64,000 bases of DNA from Dictyobacter aurantiacus (GTDB lineage: Bacteria; Chloroflexota; Ktedonobacteria; Ktedonobacterales; Ktedonobacteraceae), in assembly GCF_003967515.1 (NCBI RefSeq), contig NZ_BIFQ01000002.1:2542001-2606000 (forward strand), written 5' to 3'. Made by a program: the position numbers and the translations under genes. How positions within the stretch are numbered: the first letter of the stretch is position 1; the number at the start of each line of letters is the position of its first letter. The notes beneath the pieces were generated by a model. That model ran no database searches. It was not told where the DNA came from and saw only the letters and a program-made list of their open reading frames with translations. Of the stretch, positions 51,686 through 60,523 are shown piece by piece.

Positions 51686-51817
51686 TTAACGCATCCCGGC
51701 ACTCAGCGCTTCCGCCATCAGAGTGCCATTCTCCAGGGTAAAGATGGCTAACGCAGTCTATTGATCGCTGATCAGTTTGAGGACTGTTCGCGCAGTGCCC
51801 GCCGAGACACAGATCTT
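51686..51817 (-). pseudogene. Degenerate HxlR-family regulator remnant
   Basis: Read leftwards from 51817, the frame gives KICVSAGTARTVLKLISDQ, a stop (TAG at 51760-51758), then TALAIFTLENGTLMAEALS before a second stop at 51688-51686. This aligns with the intact HxlR protein at 54862 (CSTRAVLKLIGDQWTAMVIY, ALEGGTKRFSELS): the conserved Trp codon has become TAG. HxlR regulators often neighbour SDR or quinone oxidoreductase genes, as here on both sides. Confidence 0.7.
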
Positions 51818-51975
51818 TGGTCATGCCTGGTTCTTGATGGTTTCAATAAGGTAACTATTGCACTTTTTCGTGCCTTCTTACAAGCAGACATTTCTGTAGC
51901 TATACTATGGGCAAATACGGTGCCACACACGAGCACTTATGAAACAGACTAATCTTATCTGAAGGAGAGAATGTC

Positions 51976-52899
51976 ATGCTTGCTTTTGTCAATACCCCTG
52001 GAAATGAGACCCCGCTGGAACTTCGCGAGGTCGCGGAACCACAGCCAACCGATCAAGAGGCGCTTGTCGAGGTTAAGGCTTTTTCGGTAAACCGAGGTGA
52101 ACTGGCCCTGCTGGCCGCGCGTCCAGAAGGGTGGCGCCCGGGACAGGATATCGCGGGTATCGTAGTGAAGCGGGCTGCCGATGGAAGTGGCCCCGAGGTC
52201 GGAACCCGTGTGCTAGGACTCGCTGAGCAGGGGGGATGGGCGCAGCACGTAGCGCTGCCTACGGCCCGGCTGGCAGTTCTGCCGGAACAGGTGAGCTTCA
52301 CCCAGGCCGCAGCCCTCCCCATGGCCGGTCATACGGCTCTGCGCATCTTGCGCCTCGGTGGTGCACTGCTGGGTAAGCGTGTCTTGATTACCGGGGCGGC
52401 GGGCGGCGTTGGCCGTTTCGCGGTGCAGCTGGCGGCCTTATCGGGAGCAGATGTTACCGGGGTGGTTGGCCATGCCGAGCGTGCAGAGGGGCTACGTGAG
52501 CTTGGAGCGAGCGCAGTAATCACGCAGATTGACCAGGCACAGGGTCTCTTTGATGTGATCCTGGAATCAGTAGGAGGCACGTCATTAGCCGCGGCGCTTC
52601 AGCGAATCGCTCCTCATGGGACACTGGTCGTCTTTGGCAACTCGTCAGGGGAGGACACGCCTTTTAGTCTCTTCAAGTTGTTCGGACACGAAGGTGCCCG
52701 CCTGCAAACGTTCTTCTCGTACGATCCAGGTGTAACCTCCACCCTGAGTGCTGACCTTACCACCCTGGTGACGCTTGTTGCCGCAGGAAAACTGACGGTC
52801 CCGCTGGGCAGAGAAACCATCTGGAATGACCTTGCTCCGGCGTTGACAGAGCTGCGAGATAGGCGCATCCAGGGCAAAGCCGTTTTCCTTGTCCGTTGA
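51976..52899 (+). CDS. Zinc-independent MDR quinone-oxidoreductase-like protein
   Basis: The 307-residue protein belongs to the medium-chain dehydrogenase/quinone oxidoreductase group. VEVKAFSVNRGELALLA and GWRPGQDIAGIVV form the GroES-like part; the NADPH fold begins GKRVLITGAAGGVGRFAVQL; FDVILESVGGTSLAAALQ and HGTLVVFGNSSG follow. There are no zinc-binding cysteines, as in QOR-type enzymes that reduce quinones or enones. GAAGGAGAGAATGTC precedes the ATG. It is followed closely by the MalT-like regulator (41 bp). Confidence 0.9.
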   Translation: MLAFVNTPGNETPLELREVAEPQPTDQEALVEVKAFSVNRGELALLAARPEGWRPGQDIAGIVVKRAADGSGPEVGTRVLGLAEQGGWAQHVALPTARLAVLPEQVSFTQAAALPMAGHTALRILRLGGALLGKRVLITGAAGGVGRFAVQLAALSGADVTGVVGHAERAEGLRELGASAVITQIDQAQGLFDVILESVGGTSLAAALQRIAPHGTLVVFGNSSGEDTPFSLFKLFGHEGARLQTFFSYDPGVTSTLSADLTTLVTLVAAGKLTVPLGRETIWNDLAPALTELRDRRIQGKAVFLVR

Positions 52900-52939
52900 G
52901 TGAATGATTGAGACTGAGCCATCTTCTAAGGAGCGGGAT

Positions 52940-54604
52940 ATGTTCTCCATCGAGGAGCAAATTCTCGCTCCTGCTACTCGCGAGCTATCTGCTTTGGATG
53001 CATATCGTAGAAAGGGTTGTCGCGATACCTGTATGTCTACCTGTTGTGAGATCGCTGAAACCAAGTTTTCTGCTCCGGTCTCTGCTCATATGTTGCTCCC
53101 TCGACCGCGGCTATACGCTCTCCTCGACAAAGGGCTCAACGTTCCTCTCACACTGCTCTCGGCTCCAGCTGGCTCTGGTAAGACCAGCCTATTAGCTACC
53201 TGGATCGCGAGCTCCAGAATACGCTTTTCCCGAGCCTGGTTCTCACTGGATTCATTTGATAACGATCTGCATCGCTTCTGGCACGGCGTGCTTCTCGCGC
53301 TGCAACGGTGTGCACCCTCCCTGGTGGAGCCGCTGCTCGAGATGTGGCAACAACCACACGATGCAGATTTCGCTCTGCTGCATCTCCTCTCTTTGCTGAT
53401 CAATCGTTTGCTGGAAGAGCCGGCAGCCCGCTATCTGCTGGTCCTTGATAACTACCAGTGCATCACACAACCAGCGATTCATCAGGGACTGACCTATCTG
53501 CTTGAGCATCTTGCACCCCAACTGTGTGTGATAGTGACGACACGAACAGATCCTCCATTGCCACTACATCGTTTCAGGGCCAAAGGTTCCCTCGTCGAAG
53601 TACGTGCGGATTCCCTGCTCTGCACATCTGCTGAAGCGTCCGACTTTCTACGGACACGGCTGTGCCTCGCGTTATCCAACCAGGAGGTGGCAGCGTTAAT
53701 GGAGCGGACGGAAGGATGGTTTGTGGGGTTGCAGTTGCTGGCGTCCACGTTTCAGTCACAGGGACCCTCGACCAATCAGGGCGTTTCTGGCCTGGATCAG
53801 CAGCGCGAGGTGCTTGACTATCTGATCGCAGAGGTTGTGTGCCAGCAACCAGAACAAATTCAGCGCTTTTTACTGATCACCAGCCTGCTGGAGTCATTCT
53901 GCGTCCCTCTTTGTGACCGGTTGTGGGAAGAGGGCCACAGTGAGGCACTGCTCGCGGTGATACAGCAGAACCACCTGTTTCTCGTGGCTGTGAGTGGGAA
54001 ACGTGGCTGGTATCGCTATCATCACTTGTTTGCCGCGGCATTGCGTCATCGCCTTCATCAATCGCTGCCACAGGAGACGATCGATGCCTTGTACCACAAG
54101 GCGAGTGCCTGGTATGCCGAACAAGGACTGAGTTATGAGGCGATGCAGTATGCGGTCCTGGGCCGTGATTGGCCCCAGGCAAGGCAAGTGCTGGAGCATA
54201 AATTCTATCCTCTGCACCATCACACAGAAGCGGAGTCTGGGCCAGGAAAGATGGGACAGGAGAGACAGAACAGTTCGGTCTCGCTCCTGCAGTGCCAGCG
54301 AACCCCTCATGATACCAGGCCCGTTGCCAAGCGCTTGCGCTCTACCTGTGTGTTGCGTGAGCCGAACAAGCGAAAAGAGCCGATCTACAGCGAGCCATTG
54401 AGTGCGCGCGAACAGGAAGTGCTGCTATTATTGGGGCAGGGGGCATCCAATCAAGAGATCGCACAGCAGTTAACGATTGCCCTCAACACGACGAAGCGAC
54501 ACGTACAGGCCATCCTGGCAAAGCTGGGTGTGCATAACCGCACGCAGGCAGTGATGCGCGCGCAACACCTCAACCTTCTGAAGACCAGAGAGAACGATAC
54601 ATAG
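52940..54604 (+). CDS. Compact MalT/LuxR-type ATP-binding transcriptional regulator
   Basis: From ATG 52940 (TAAGGAG 6 nt upstream) the protein has 554 residues. A signal-transduction ATPase starts with LLPRPRLYALLDKGLNVPLT and the P-loop LLSAPAGSGKTSLLA, with VLDNYQ as Walker B and VIVTTRTDPPLP as sensor; the arm region WYRYHHLFAAALRHRL follows. The C-terminal LuxR-type HTH is LSAREQEVLLLLGQGASNQE then IAQQLTIALNTTKRHVQAIL. Typical family members have about 850-1000 residues with a long TPR sensor domain between these parts; here only about 100 residues separate them. It could be a natural short form or an internal deletion. Confidence 0.85.
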   Translation: MFSIEEQILAPATRELSALDAYRRKGCRDTCMSTCCEIAETKFSAPVSAHMLLPRPRLYALLDKGLNVPLTLLSAPAGSGKTSLLATWIASSRIRFSRAWFSLDSFDNDLHRFWHGVLLALQRCAPSLVEPLLEMWQQPHDADFALLHLLSLLINRLLEEPAARYLLVLDNYQCITQPAIHQGLTYLLEHLAPQLCVIVTTRTDPPLPLHRFRAKGSLVEVRADSLLCTSAEASDFLRTRLCLALSNQEVAALMERTEGWFVGLQLLASTFQSQGPSTNQGVSGLDQQREVLDYLIAEVVCQQPEQIQRFLLITSLLESFCVPLCDRLWEEGHSEALLAVIQQNHLFLVAVSGKRGWYRYHHLFAAALRHRLHQSLPQETIDALYHKASAWYAEQGLSYEAMQYAVLGRDWPQARQVLEHKFYPLHHHTEAESGPGKMGQERQNSSVSLLQCQRTPHDTRPVAKRLRSTCVLREPNKRKEPIYSEPLSAREQEVLLLLGQGASNQEIAQQLTIALNTTKRHVQAILAKLGVHNRTQAVMRAQHLNLLKTRENDT

Positions 54605-54615
54605 AGTATATAGTG

Positions 54616-54667
54616 CGGCAATGTTGCACGTCATTGCTGCCCTGAGCAATGGCGTGCAACATTGCCG
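54616..54667. terminator. 23-bp near-perfect inverted repeat after the MalT-like gene
   Basis: Arms 54616-54638 and 54645-54667 pair with one T/G position and a 6-nt loop, 11 bp after the stop. Confidence 0.75.
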
Positions 54668-54861
54668 CCGTGGCCGGTGTCTGCGATCTCTTTCATGAAT
54701 TCATATTTTAATGGGCCTGTGTGACAGAGCCAGGTAATTATATGCACCGTACAGGCTTCTAGCCACGCTTCCCTCATTTCTCATGCACGCGAATCGGTAC
54801 GTACTATAACCAATGAACTTGTATCTTGTAATAAGGAGCAAAAAAGTGCTATAGTTACGTT

Positions 54862-55284
54862 ATGGCAACTATGAAAAAGCAAGTATCGCCAACGATCTCT
54901 TTCTCAACTTGTAGCACGCGGGCCGTCCTCAAACTGATCGGTGATCAGTGGACGGCAATGGTTATTTATGCCCTGGAGGGTGGCACGAAGCGTTTTAGCG
55001 AGTTGAGTGCTCTGATCGATGGTGTCTCAAAGAAAATGCTGACGCAGACGCTGCGTGACCTGGAGCACAATGGGTTGGTCCAGCGCATTGTTTATCCAGT
55101 GGTTCCACCTCGTGTAGAATATTCCCTCACCCCGCTAGGCATGACGTTGACTGAGCCGATTGGAGCTTTACGTCAGTGGGCAGAAGAACATTTGAACGAA
55201 ATGGAGCAGGCTCAGCGCGAGCATGATCAGGCTCAGCATCTCTTTATTCAGGAACAGGTCGCCTCAATCGTGCAACAGAGATAG
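54862..55284 (+). CDS. HxlR family transcriptional regulator
   Basis: The 140-residue protein has the HxlR winged helix: CSTRAVLKLIGDQWTAMVIY, ALEGGTKRFSELSALIDGVS, KKMLTQTLRDLEHNGLVQR and YPVVPPRVEYSLTPLGMTL. The N-terminal Cys seen in redox-sensing HxlR proteins is present (C13 in FSTCSTR). TAAGGAGC lies 24 nt upstream; spacing is unusual, so translation may start by another route. Divergent or nearby oxidoreductases are its likely targets. It is the intact relative of the remnant at 51686. Confidence 0.9.
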   Translation: MATMKKQVSPTISFSTCSTRAVLKLIGDQWTAMVIYALEGGTKRFSELSALIDGVSKKMLTQTLRDLEHNGLVQRIVYPVVPPRVEYSLTPLGMTLTEPIGALRQWAEEHLNEMEQAQREHDQAQHLFIQEQVASIVQQR

Positions 55285-55319
55285 GACAGGCTACGCTTCT
55301 CGCTCCCTTCTTCAGTTGA

Positions 55320-55490
55320 ACGGAACCATTGGCGCATCCTGTAGTTAATCACGGTTTCCGCATGATCGCCAACGCGCAGGTGATGCGGGCATCCGAGCGC
55401 GATTTGCTGACTACTCTGCGGCGCGCGTTCGATTTGTTGCTGTTTCCTGACTTCTCCCTCTCTTCAGGAGAATCTCCCTCCTGTTGGTAG
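55320..55490 (+). pseudogene. C-terminal remnant, possibly of a TetR-type regulator
   Basis: A frame open after TGA (55317-55319) and lacking a start encodes TEPLAHPVVNHGFRMIANAQ, then VMRASERDLLTTLRRAFDLL and a stop at 55488-55490. The helical, Arg/Leu-rich end resembles the C-terminus of TetR/AcrR-type repressors. Its context, close to a promoter with orphan TetR-like operators, is suggestive but the family call is tentative. Confidence 0.3.
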
Positions 55491-55509
55491 AATTTCTGGC
55501 AGATGAATT

Positions 55510-56979
55510 CTATTGCTCAGGATGTGGGAGGATATTCTGATTGAAGCGGAAGAGATTGGTTGGATCATACTGGCGCTTGAGTGCAGCAAGTCGAGCATAG
55601 GTAGCTGGTGGATAGGCACGATGGACCTCTTGTTCACTCCTGTCCATCAAGTAGTTCACATACGCTCCATTGGCATAGGGAGAGAGCGCCTGCATGAACT
55701 GCTGTTTACGGGCTTCGAGACTGGCAGCATCGTGAGAGGTCGGGCCAAAAAGGGTAACCATCACCATGCCCGGTTTGTCACGGTGTGCAAAGGCTGTAGC
55801 ATCATTCTTTATCCGGCTCATAGCTCCTCCCAGCACACGAAATTGGATCAGTGTCTCGGCAGACATGACGCCTTCGGCAGCATCTACGAGGGTATGTACC
55901 AGTTCCTGAGAGATATTCTCAACAAAGAAGGTGTCCGCATGATGCTGCATGCCGCGTACTTCTCCAATAGCGTTGAACGGAAATATTTCTGGATAGGGGA
56001 TGGGTGCAATCAGATCGATTATAGGGGTTGCAAGCTCACGCAGTGGAGCCACCACCCGCTCTCCCTCGTTGATATCCCCAGCGTAGCACAGCATGATGAG
56101 AACAACTGGTTTCCCCTGCTTGTCGACAGGAATGAAAGGAGCGGGCGGCGCAAGGATGAGGAGGGCTTCCGTCGAGAGCTCATCTGGTGCTTCTGAAGCA
56201 ATACGGACGTAGTTTTGCATGATGTGCTCGGCCTCAGTGGCATCAAAAAAGATGGCCCCTCCCAGAATAGTTCCACCGGGGTGCACGTCTACCTCGAAAG
56301 CGGTGACCACGCCAAAGTTCCCACCACCACCACGCAGTCCCCAGAATAATTCGGGATGTTCCTCAGCACTAGCACGCACAAGTTGCCCTTCAGCGGTGAC
56401 AAGTTCTACCGCTCGCACATGATCGATGGCCAGACCATATTTGCGGACCATCCACCCGATACCCCCACCAAGCAGTAAACCACCCACCCCTACTGAGCCG
56501 GTATCACCCGCGGTGAGCGCCAGGCCGTACGGCTGCAGCGCATTGGCCACCTCGCTCCAGGTAAGCCCCGGTTCAAGGCGAGCTGTGCGCAGGATTGGAT
56601 CAATCTGAATCTTCTTCATAGCGGACAGGTCAAGCACCAGACCAGCGTCATTGGTCTCAAAGCCTGCCAGACTATGTCCCCCACTGCGTACAGAGAGCGG
56701 CATGGCGTGCTCTCGAGCAAAGGTGATAACGGCCTGGACATCTTCCACATTGACGCAGTGTACGACCGCCGCCGGATGACCCTTAAAGCTTGCGTTCCAA
56801 AGGACGTGATCCGCAGCATAGGTTGGATCATCCGGCGTTACCAGTCTTCCCTGTACACATGAGGCCAGTGCTTCTAATTGCTGCCTATCATCAGATGACT
56901 CTTTCTGGAAGGTCATTGTTTGTGTAGGATCTTCCCTGTCAGGCGTGTTCCGGCTCACATTTGCATACGGTTGTGACAT
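55510..56979 (-). CDS. FAD-binding oxidoreductase (berberine-bridge-enzyme-like)
   Basis: From ATG 56979 (CAAGGAAG upstream) the 489-residue protein has the PCMH-type FAD domain: HPAAVVHCVNVEDVQAVITF, SVRSGGHSLAGFETND with the His that can bind FAD covalently, and GDTGSVGVGGLLLGGGIGWM. The Cys that makes the second covalent bond in bicovalent members is absent there. The BBE C-terminal motif YARLAALKRQYDPTNLFRFN is intact. Such enzymes oxidise sugars, alcohols or alkaloid-like compounds with oxygen. An in-frame ATG at 57045 has no good binding site. Confidence 0.92.
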   Translation of the reverse strand: MSQPYANVSRNTPDREDPTQTMTFQKESSDDRQQLEALASCVQGRLVTPDDPTYAADHVLWNASFKGHPAAVVHCVNVEDVQAVITFAREHAMPLSVRSGGHSLAGFETNDAGLVLDLSAMKKIQIDPILRTARLEPGLTWSEVANALQPYGLALTAGDTGSVGVGGLLLGGGIGWMVRKYGLAIDHVRAVELVTAEGQLVRASAEEHPELFWGLRGGGGNFGVVTAFEVDVHPGGTILGGAIFFDATEAEHIMQNYVRIASEAPDELSTEALLILAPPAPFIPVDKQGKPVVLIMLCYAGDINEGERVVAPLRELATPIIDLIAPIPYPEIFPFNAIGEVRGMQHHADTFFVENISQELVHTLVDAAEGVMSAETLIQFRVLGGAMSRIKNDATAFAHRDKPGMVMVTLFGPTSHDAASLEARKQQFMQALSPYANGAYVNYLMDRSEQEVHRAYPPATYARLAALKRQYDPTNLFRFNQNILPHPEQ

Positions 56980-57241
56980 TCGTTCTTCCTTGTCTCTCTC
57001 TATCTTATTGGCAAATAAGAAATCATGGTCTCTTGCCAGAGACAAGGAAAATATATACCGAATGTTATCAAAAATCTTGACCTGTTAGGATCATTTCTCT
57101 ACAGATGATGGAATGACCCTTTCGGGCCAATTCCGTGAGATCACGAACCGGTTTCCATCCGCACCAGCCAGGAGAAGAGGAGGCAAGGAGAGCTGAGGTT
57201 GGGAAGCAGAAAGCTTTTCTGGTATGTGCTATATTCTCTTT

Positions 57242-57796
57242 ATGAAGCATTATACTATTGCCACCATTGGCCACTCAACCCATTCTCTAGAGGAGTTTAT
57301 AGAACTGTTGAGGATGCATGCGATCCGGTTGCTGGTAGACGTGCGCACCATTCCCAGGTCGCATGCACATCCCCAGTTTGGTATTGATCAGCTTCCTGAT
57401 GCCCTTCAAAGAGCCGGTATTGAGTATGTTCATCTGGCAGCGCTCGGCGGTCTGCGCCATCCGAGGAAGGATTCTTTGAACGCGGGCTGGCGCAATGCCT
57501 CTTTTCGTGGTTTTGCTGATTATATGGCGACCCCGGCCTTTTGGACGGGCCTGGACGAACTTGAGGAACGTGCTCGTCGGACGACGACTGTCATCATGTG
57601 CGCCGAAGCGGTGCCCTGGCGCTGCCACCGTTCTCTGATTGCCGACGCACTCACCATCGCTGGCTGGCGTGTTTCTCACATCATAAGCAAGCACAGCGTT
57701 AGAGAGCATACCTTGACCCCTTTTCTGCGGGTAAAAGACGGTCTGTTGATCTATCCCCCAGTGACGAGCGTCTCGCCCCCTGATGCCCTGGCCTGA
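57242..57796 (+). CDS. DUF488 domain-containing protein
   Basis: The 184-residue protein starts MKHYTIATIGHSTHSLEEFI and has the DUF488 blocks VDVRTIPRSHAHPQFG, LAALGGLRHPRK, FRGFADYMATPAFW and MCAEAVPWRCHRSLIAD. The conserved Cys, Arg and His residues suggest an enzyme, but the reaction is not known. ATG 57242 is preferred over one six codons upstream because it begins the conserved part; neither has a clear binding site. It converges on the MFS gene. Confidence 0.85.
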   Translation: MKHYTIATIGHSTHSLEEFIELLRMHAIRLLVDVRTIPRSHAHPQFGIDQLPDALQRAGIEYVHLAALGGLRHPRKDSLNAGWRNASFRGFADYMATPAFWTGLDELEERARRTTTVIMCAEAVPWRCHRSLIADALTIAGWRVSHIISKHSVREHTLTPFLRVKDGLLIYPPVTSVSPPDALA

Positions 57797-57865
57797 TTGC
57801 GTCTTCACCAGGCGGTGCAACAGCTGTTCTCTCTGCAGGGCCGGCCAGCCTGCTACACCGGGGGA

Positions 57866-59239
57866 TCACTGCAAACAGTCTTTGGCGACCTCGTCCGTTT
57901 CCGTTTGGGGATGCTGCTTATGTGGAAAGGTTTCAGACATGACCATCTGGGCCAGGACGCCGGAAAGGAATGTCACTCCACCAATCACCCCGATCGCCCA
58001 GGTTACGCCCAACAGGTCTGTGAGTATCCCCGCTAGCAGCGCTCCGATGACATATCCGCTATCGCGCCAGAGACGGTAGGTGCCCACCGCCGAAGCTCTC
58101 CACTGTGGGTGAGCTACATCCGAGATGGCGGCCAGCAGTGTTGGATAGACCAGGGCGGTCCCCAGCCCAAGTAGCACCATTGTGACGCTCCACCACCCAA
58201 AGCCATGCACCAGCGGGAGTAGACCGATCGCTATCCCCTGGAGCATCATGCCTCCGACGATCATGCCTTTGCGTCCCAGGCGATCTGAGAGTGCGCCCGT
58301 CACCAACTGCGCTATGCCCCAGACACCAGGATAGATACCGGCAAGCAGGCCAATATGCGTGATATCCAATCCACCTGCCGCAAAGAACAGCGGGAAGAGT
58401 CCCCAGGCAAGGCCATCATTCACGTTGTTTACCAACCCTGCCTGGCTTACTCCGAAGAGGGTCCGGTTCTTCCAGGAGGTGAGCAGGAAGATGTCTTTGA
58501 AGGAGAGGTGTTCAGCGGGGCTATTGGCGGTTCGCTGCGCTTCCATATCTGTATGTTTTGTGGCCTGTGCCAGCAGCGTGGCTTCCTGCCGTGCATGGTC
58601 GTGTGACTCACGCACAAGCGTGAGTGAGAGCAGCAGTCCTGCCAGGGCGAACGCGATCCCTGGCAGGAAGGGCTGGGGTCGCAGTGTGTAGGTCGCGGCA
58701 AGATAGCCAGCAACAATGGCCGAGAGCGAAACCGCGCCATACCCTGCTGCTTCATTGAGCCCCATGGCCAGTCCCCGTCGTGCTGGCCCCACCAGGTCAA
58801 TCTTCATAATGACGGTGGTGGACCAGCACAGGCCCTGATTGATGCCCAGCAGCAGGTTGGCAACAATAATCCACCCCCAGGACGGAGCGAAGATGATGAG
58901 CAACGGCACTGGTAGCCCGATGAGCCAGCCGCTTATCAGGACCCCCTTGCGCCCAATGCGATCACCCAGTCCACCCGCGAAAAGGTTCGCCAGCGCTTTG
59001 ACGGTGCCAAAGCTCAGAATAAAGGAGAGCACCGCTGTTGTGGACGCCAGACCGAATGCGTGCTGACCCAGGAGTGGTACGATACTGCGTTCGAGCCCTA
59101 CCATGCCGCCAACGAAGGCATTGACGATGACCAGCAGGGTGAATTGCCGCCAGTTGGCACGTAAGCCAGGTTGGATTACCGTTGATGAAGGTAACGATGG
59201 AGCATCAGAAGATGGCAGCGCAATGTTATCTTTCTTCAT
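57866..59239 (-). CDS. MFS transporter, last gene of the sulfur operon
   Basis: The 457-residue protein has twelve predicted helices with MFS motifs FAGGLGDRIGRKGVLISGWL after helix 2 and TGALSDRLGRKGMIVGGMML in the second half. A His-rich tail (SETFPHKQHPQTETDE) ends the protein. Its start lies 13 bp after the rhodanese stop, so it is translated from the same message. Given the neighbours, it may export or import a sulfur compound, but motifs do not reveal the substrate. Confidence 0.88.
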   Translation of the reverse strand: MKKDNIALPSSDAPSLPSSTVIQPGLRANWRQFTLLVIVNAFVGGMVGLERSIVPLLGQHAFGLASTTAVLSFILSFGTVKALANLFAGGLGDRIGRKGVLISGWLIGLPVPLLIIFAPSWGWIIVANLLLGINQGLCWSTTVIMKIDLVGPARRGLAMGLNEAAGYGAVSLSAIVAGYLAATYTLRPQPFLPGIAFALAGLLLSLTLVRESHDHARQEATLLAQATKHTDMEAQRTANSPAEHLSFKDIFLLTSWKNRTLFGVSQAGLVNNVNDGLAWGLFPLFFAAGGLDITHIGLLAGIYPGVWGIAQLVTGALSDRLGRKGMIVGGMMLQGIAIGLLPLVHGFGWWSVTMVLLGLGTALVYPTLLAAISDVAHPQWRASAVGTYRLWRDSGYVIGALLAGILTDLLGVTWAIGVIGGVTFLSGVLAQMVMSETFPHKQHPQTETDEVAKDCLQ

Positions 59240-59252
59240 GCTAGCCGCATTC

Positions 59253-59585
59253 TCAGGATTTTGTGATGGGATAGCCGGATCGGCTCCAGTGCATCATCCC
59301 TCCTGACATGTTATGGACCTTGTACCCGGCCCTGTGGAGTATCTGTGATGCTGTCATACTGCGATTGCCGCTTCGACACACAACCACCAGTTCTTTGTTC
59401 GGGTCAAGCTGAGATAGTTGTTGTGGTAGCGAACCCAGTGGAATGTGAACCGCGCCAGGGATGTGCCCTTCCCGCCACTCGGATGGCTCGCGCACATCCA
59501 GGACGATAGCACCAGCCTTTTGTTTTTCTCTGGCCTGTTCAGGTTGAATGCCTGGAATATCGGATCGATCAAACAGATGAAACAT
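59253..59585 (-). CDS. Single-domain rhodanese
   Basis: The 110-residue protein (ATG 59585, GAAAGGGAGAG upstream) is a rhodanese domain: IVLDVREPSEWREGHIPGAV, then the active-site loop CRSGNRS and a C-terminal MSGGMMHWSRSGYP. The Cys would carry a persulfide during sulfur transfer in the cytosol. It lies between TauE/SafE and MFS genes in a leftward operon with two further rhodanese-containing proteins. Confidence 0.93.
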   Translation of the reverse strand: MFHLFDRSDIPGIQPEQAREKQKAGAIVLDVREPSEWREGHIPGAVHIPLGSLPQQLSQLDPNKELVVVCRSGNRSMTASQILHRAGYKVHNMSGGMMHWSRSGYPITKS

Positions 59586-59656
59586 AGCTCTCCCTTTCTT
59601 CAATCTGGAATATGTCTATGGCTGCTTTTCGCCTCTTCTTTACATTACTTTGCTGT

Positions 59657-60424
59657 TTAGATATAGTGCCATGCCAGCGGGATATTGATTGCCAGGACAA
59701 TGGCAGACAGCGCCAGCACAAACACGGCGAATATCTGGCTCAGTCGTTGGGCAGGTAATTTTTTTGTGATACTGGTCCCGGCCAGCAATCCTACCAACCC
59801 GGCTGCTGAGAAAAGCCCGATTTCCAACCACGGCAGTGGACCACTATTCAGGTGTCCTAGCAGACCTGATGTACTGTTGATCGCGATCACCAGGAGTGAG
59901 GAACCGACGGCATCTGGCATACTCATGCCGAGAAAGAGGACCAGTGCGGGGACCAGTAAAAAACCACCTCCGACGCCGAGAAATCCGGTGAGGAAACCGA
60001 CACCCGCGCCCCCGATCAGGACCATCCACCAGGATTGACGTTTCCCTTCCTGTAGCGGTTTCTTTGGGCGTAGCATCATCAGGGCAATAACCAGCATCAA
60101 GATACCAAAGAGGACGAGCAGCACAGGCCCTGGAAGGAACGACGAGATGCGCGCGCCGATATAGGAGGCGACCAGTCCATAGACCCCAAAGAGCAGCGAT
60201 TCCTTGATCCGCACATGACCAGCGCGATAATGGAAGATCATGCCGAACAGGGCATTCAGGCCCACAATGACCAGCGATGCTGTGACCGCTGTGTGCGTTT
60301 TCATGTGAACGATGTACACCAGGATAGGAATGGTGAGGATAGAACCTCCACCTCCCAGGGCGCCGAGCGCCAGCCCGATTAACGCTCCGAGCAGGATGAT
60401 CAAGATGAATGACAATGGATCCAT
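59657..60424 (-). CDS. TauE/SafE-family sulfite or sulfur-anion exporter
   Basis: The 255-residue membrane protein has two repeats of four helices with the family signatures GLALGALGGGGSILTIPILV and GFLTGFLGVGGGFLLVPALV; the phrase THTAVTASLVIVGLNALFG and DAVGSSLLVIAINSTSG complete each half. TauE/SafE proteins move sulfite, sulfoacetate or thiosulfate-like anions across the inner membrane. It follows the MBL-rhodanese gene by 100 bp on the same strand. The start ATG at 60424 has GAAGAAAAAAAG upstream. Confidence 0.92.
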   Translation of the reverse strand: MDPLSFILIILLGALIGLALGALGGGGSILTIPILVYIVHMKTHTAVTASLVIVGLNALFGMIFHYRAGHVRIKESLLFGVYGLVASYIGARISSFLPGPVLLVLFGILMLVIALMMLRPKKPLQEGKRQSWWMVLIGGAGVGFLTGFLGVGGGFLLVPALVLFLGMSMPDAVGSSLLVIAINSTSGLLGHLNSGPLPWLEIGLFSAAGLVGLLAGTSITKKLPAQRLSQIFAVFVLALSAIVLAINIPLAWHYI

Positions 60425-60523
60425 AGTTCTTTTTTTCTTCTTCCTCTGCTGTGCTTTCCTGGGGAAGCATGGAGATCACCGGATCGCCAGTGACCTCGTG
60501 TTTCCCTTGTGGGGGCGCGCATG

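Noticed and set aside
51661..51735. tRNA-like stretch (GGCTAGCTCAGCGG and following)
   Set aside because: It resembles a D-arm, but there is no anticodon arm or T-loop with the expected sequence, and the region is better explained as the HxlR remnant on the other strand.
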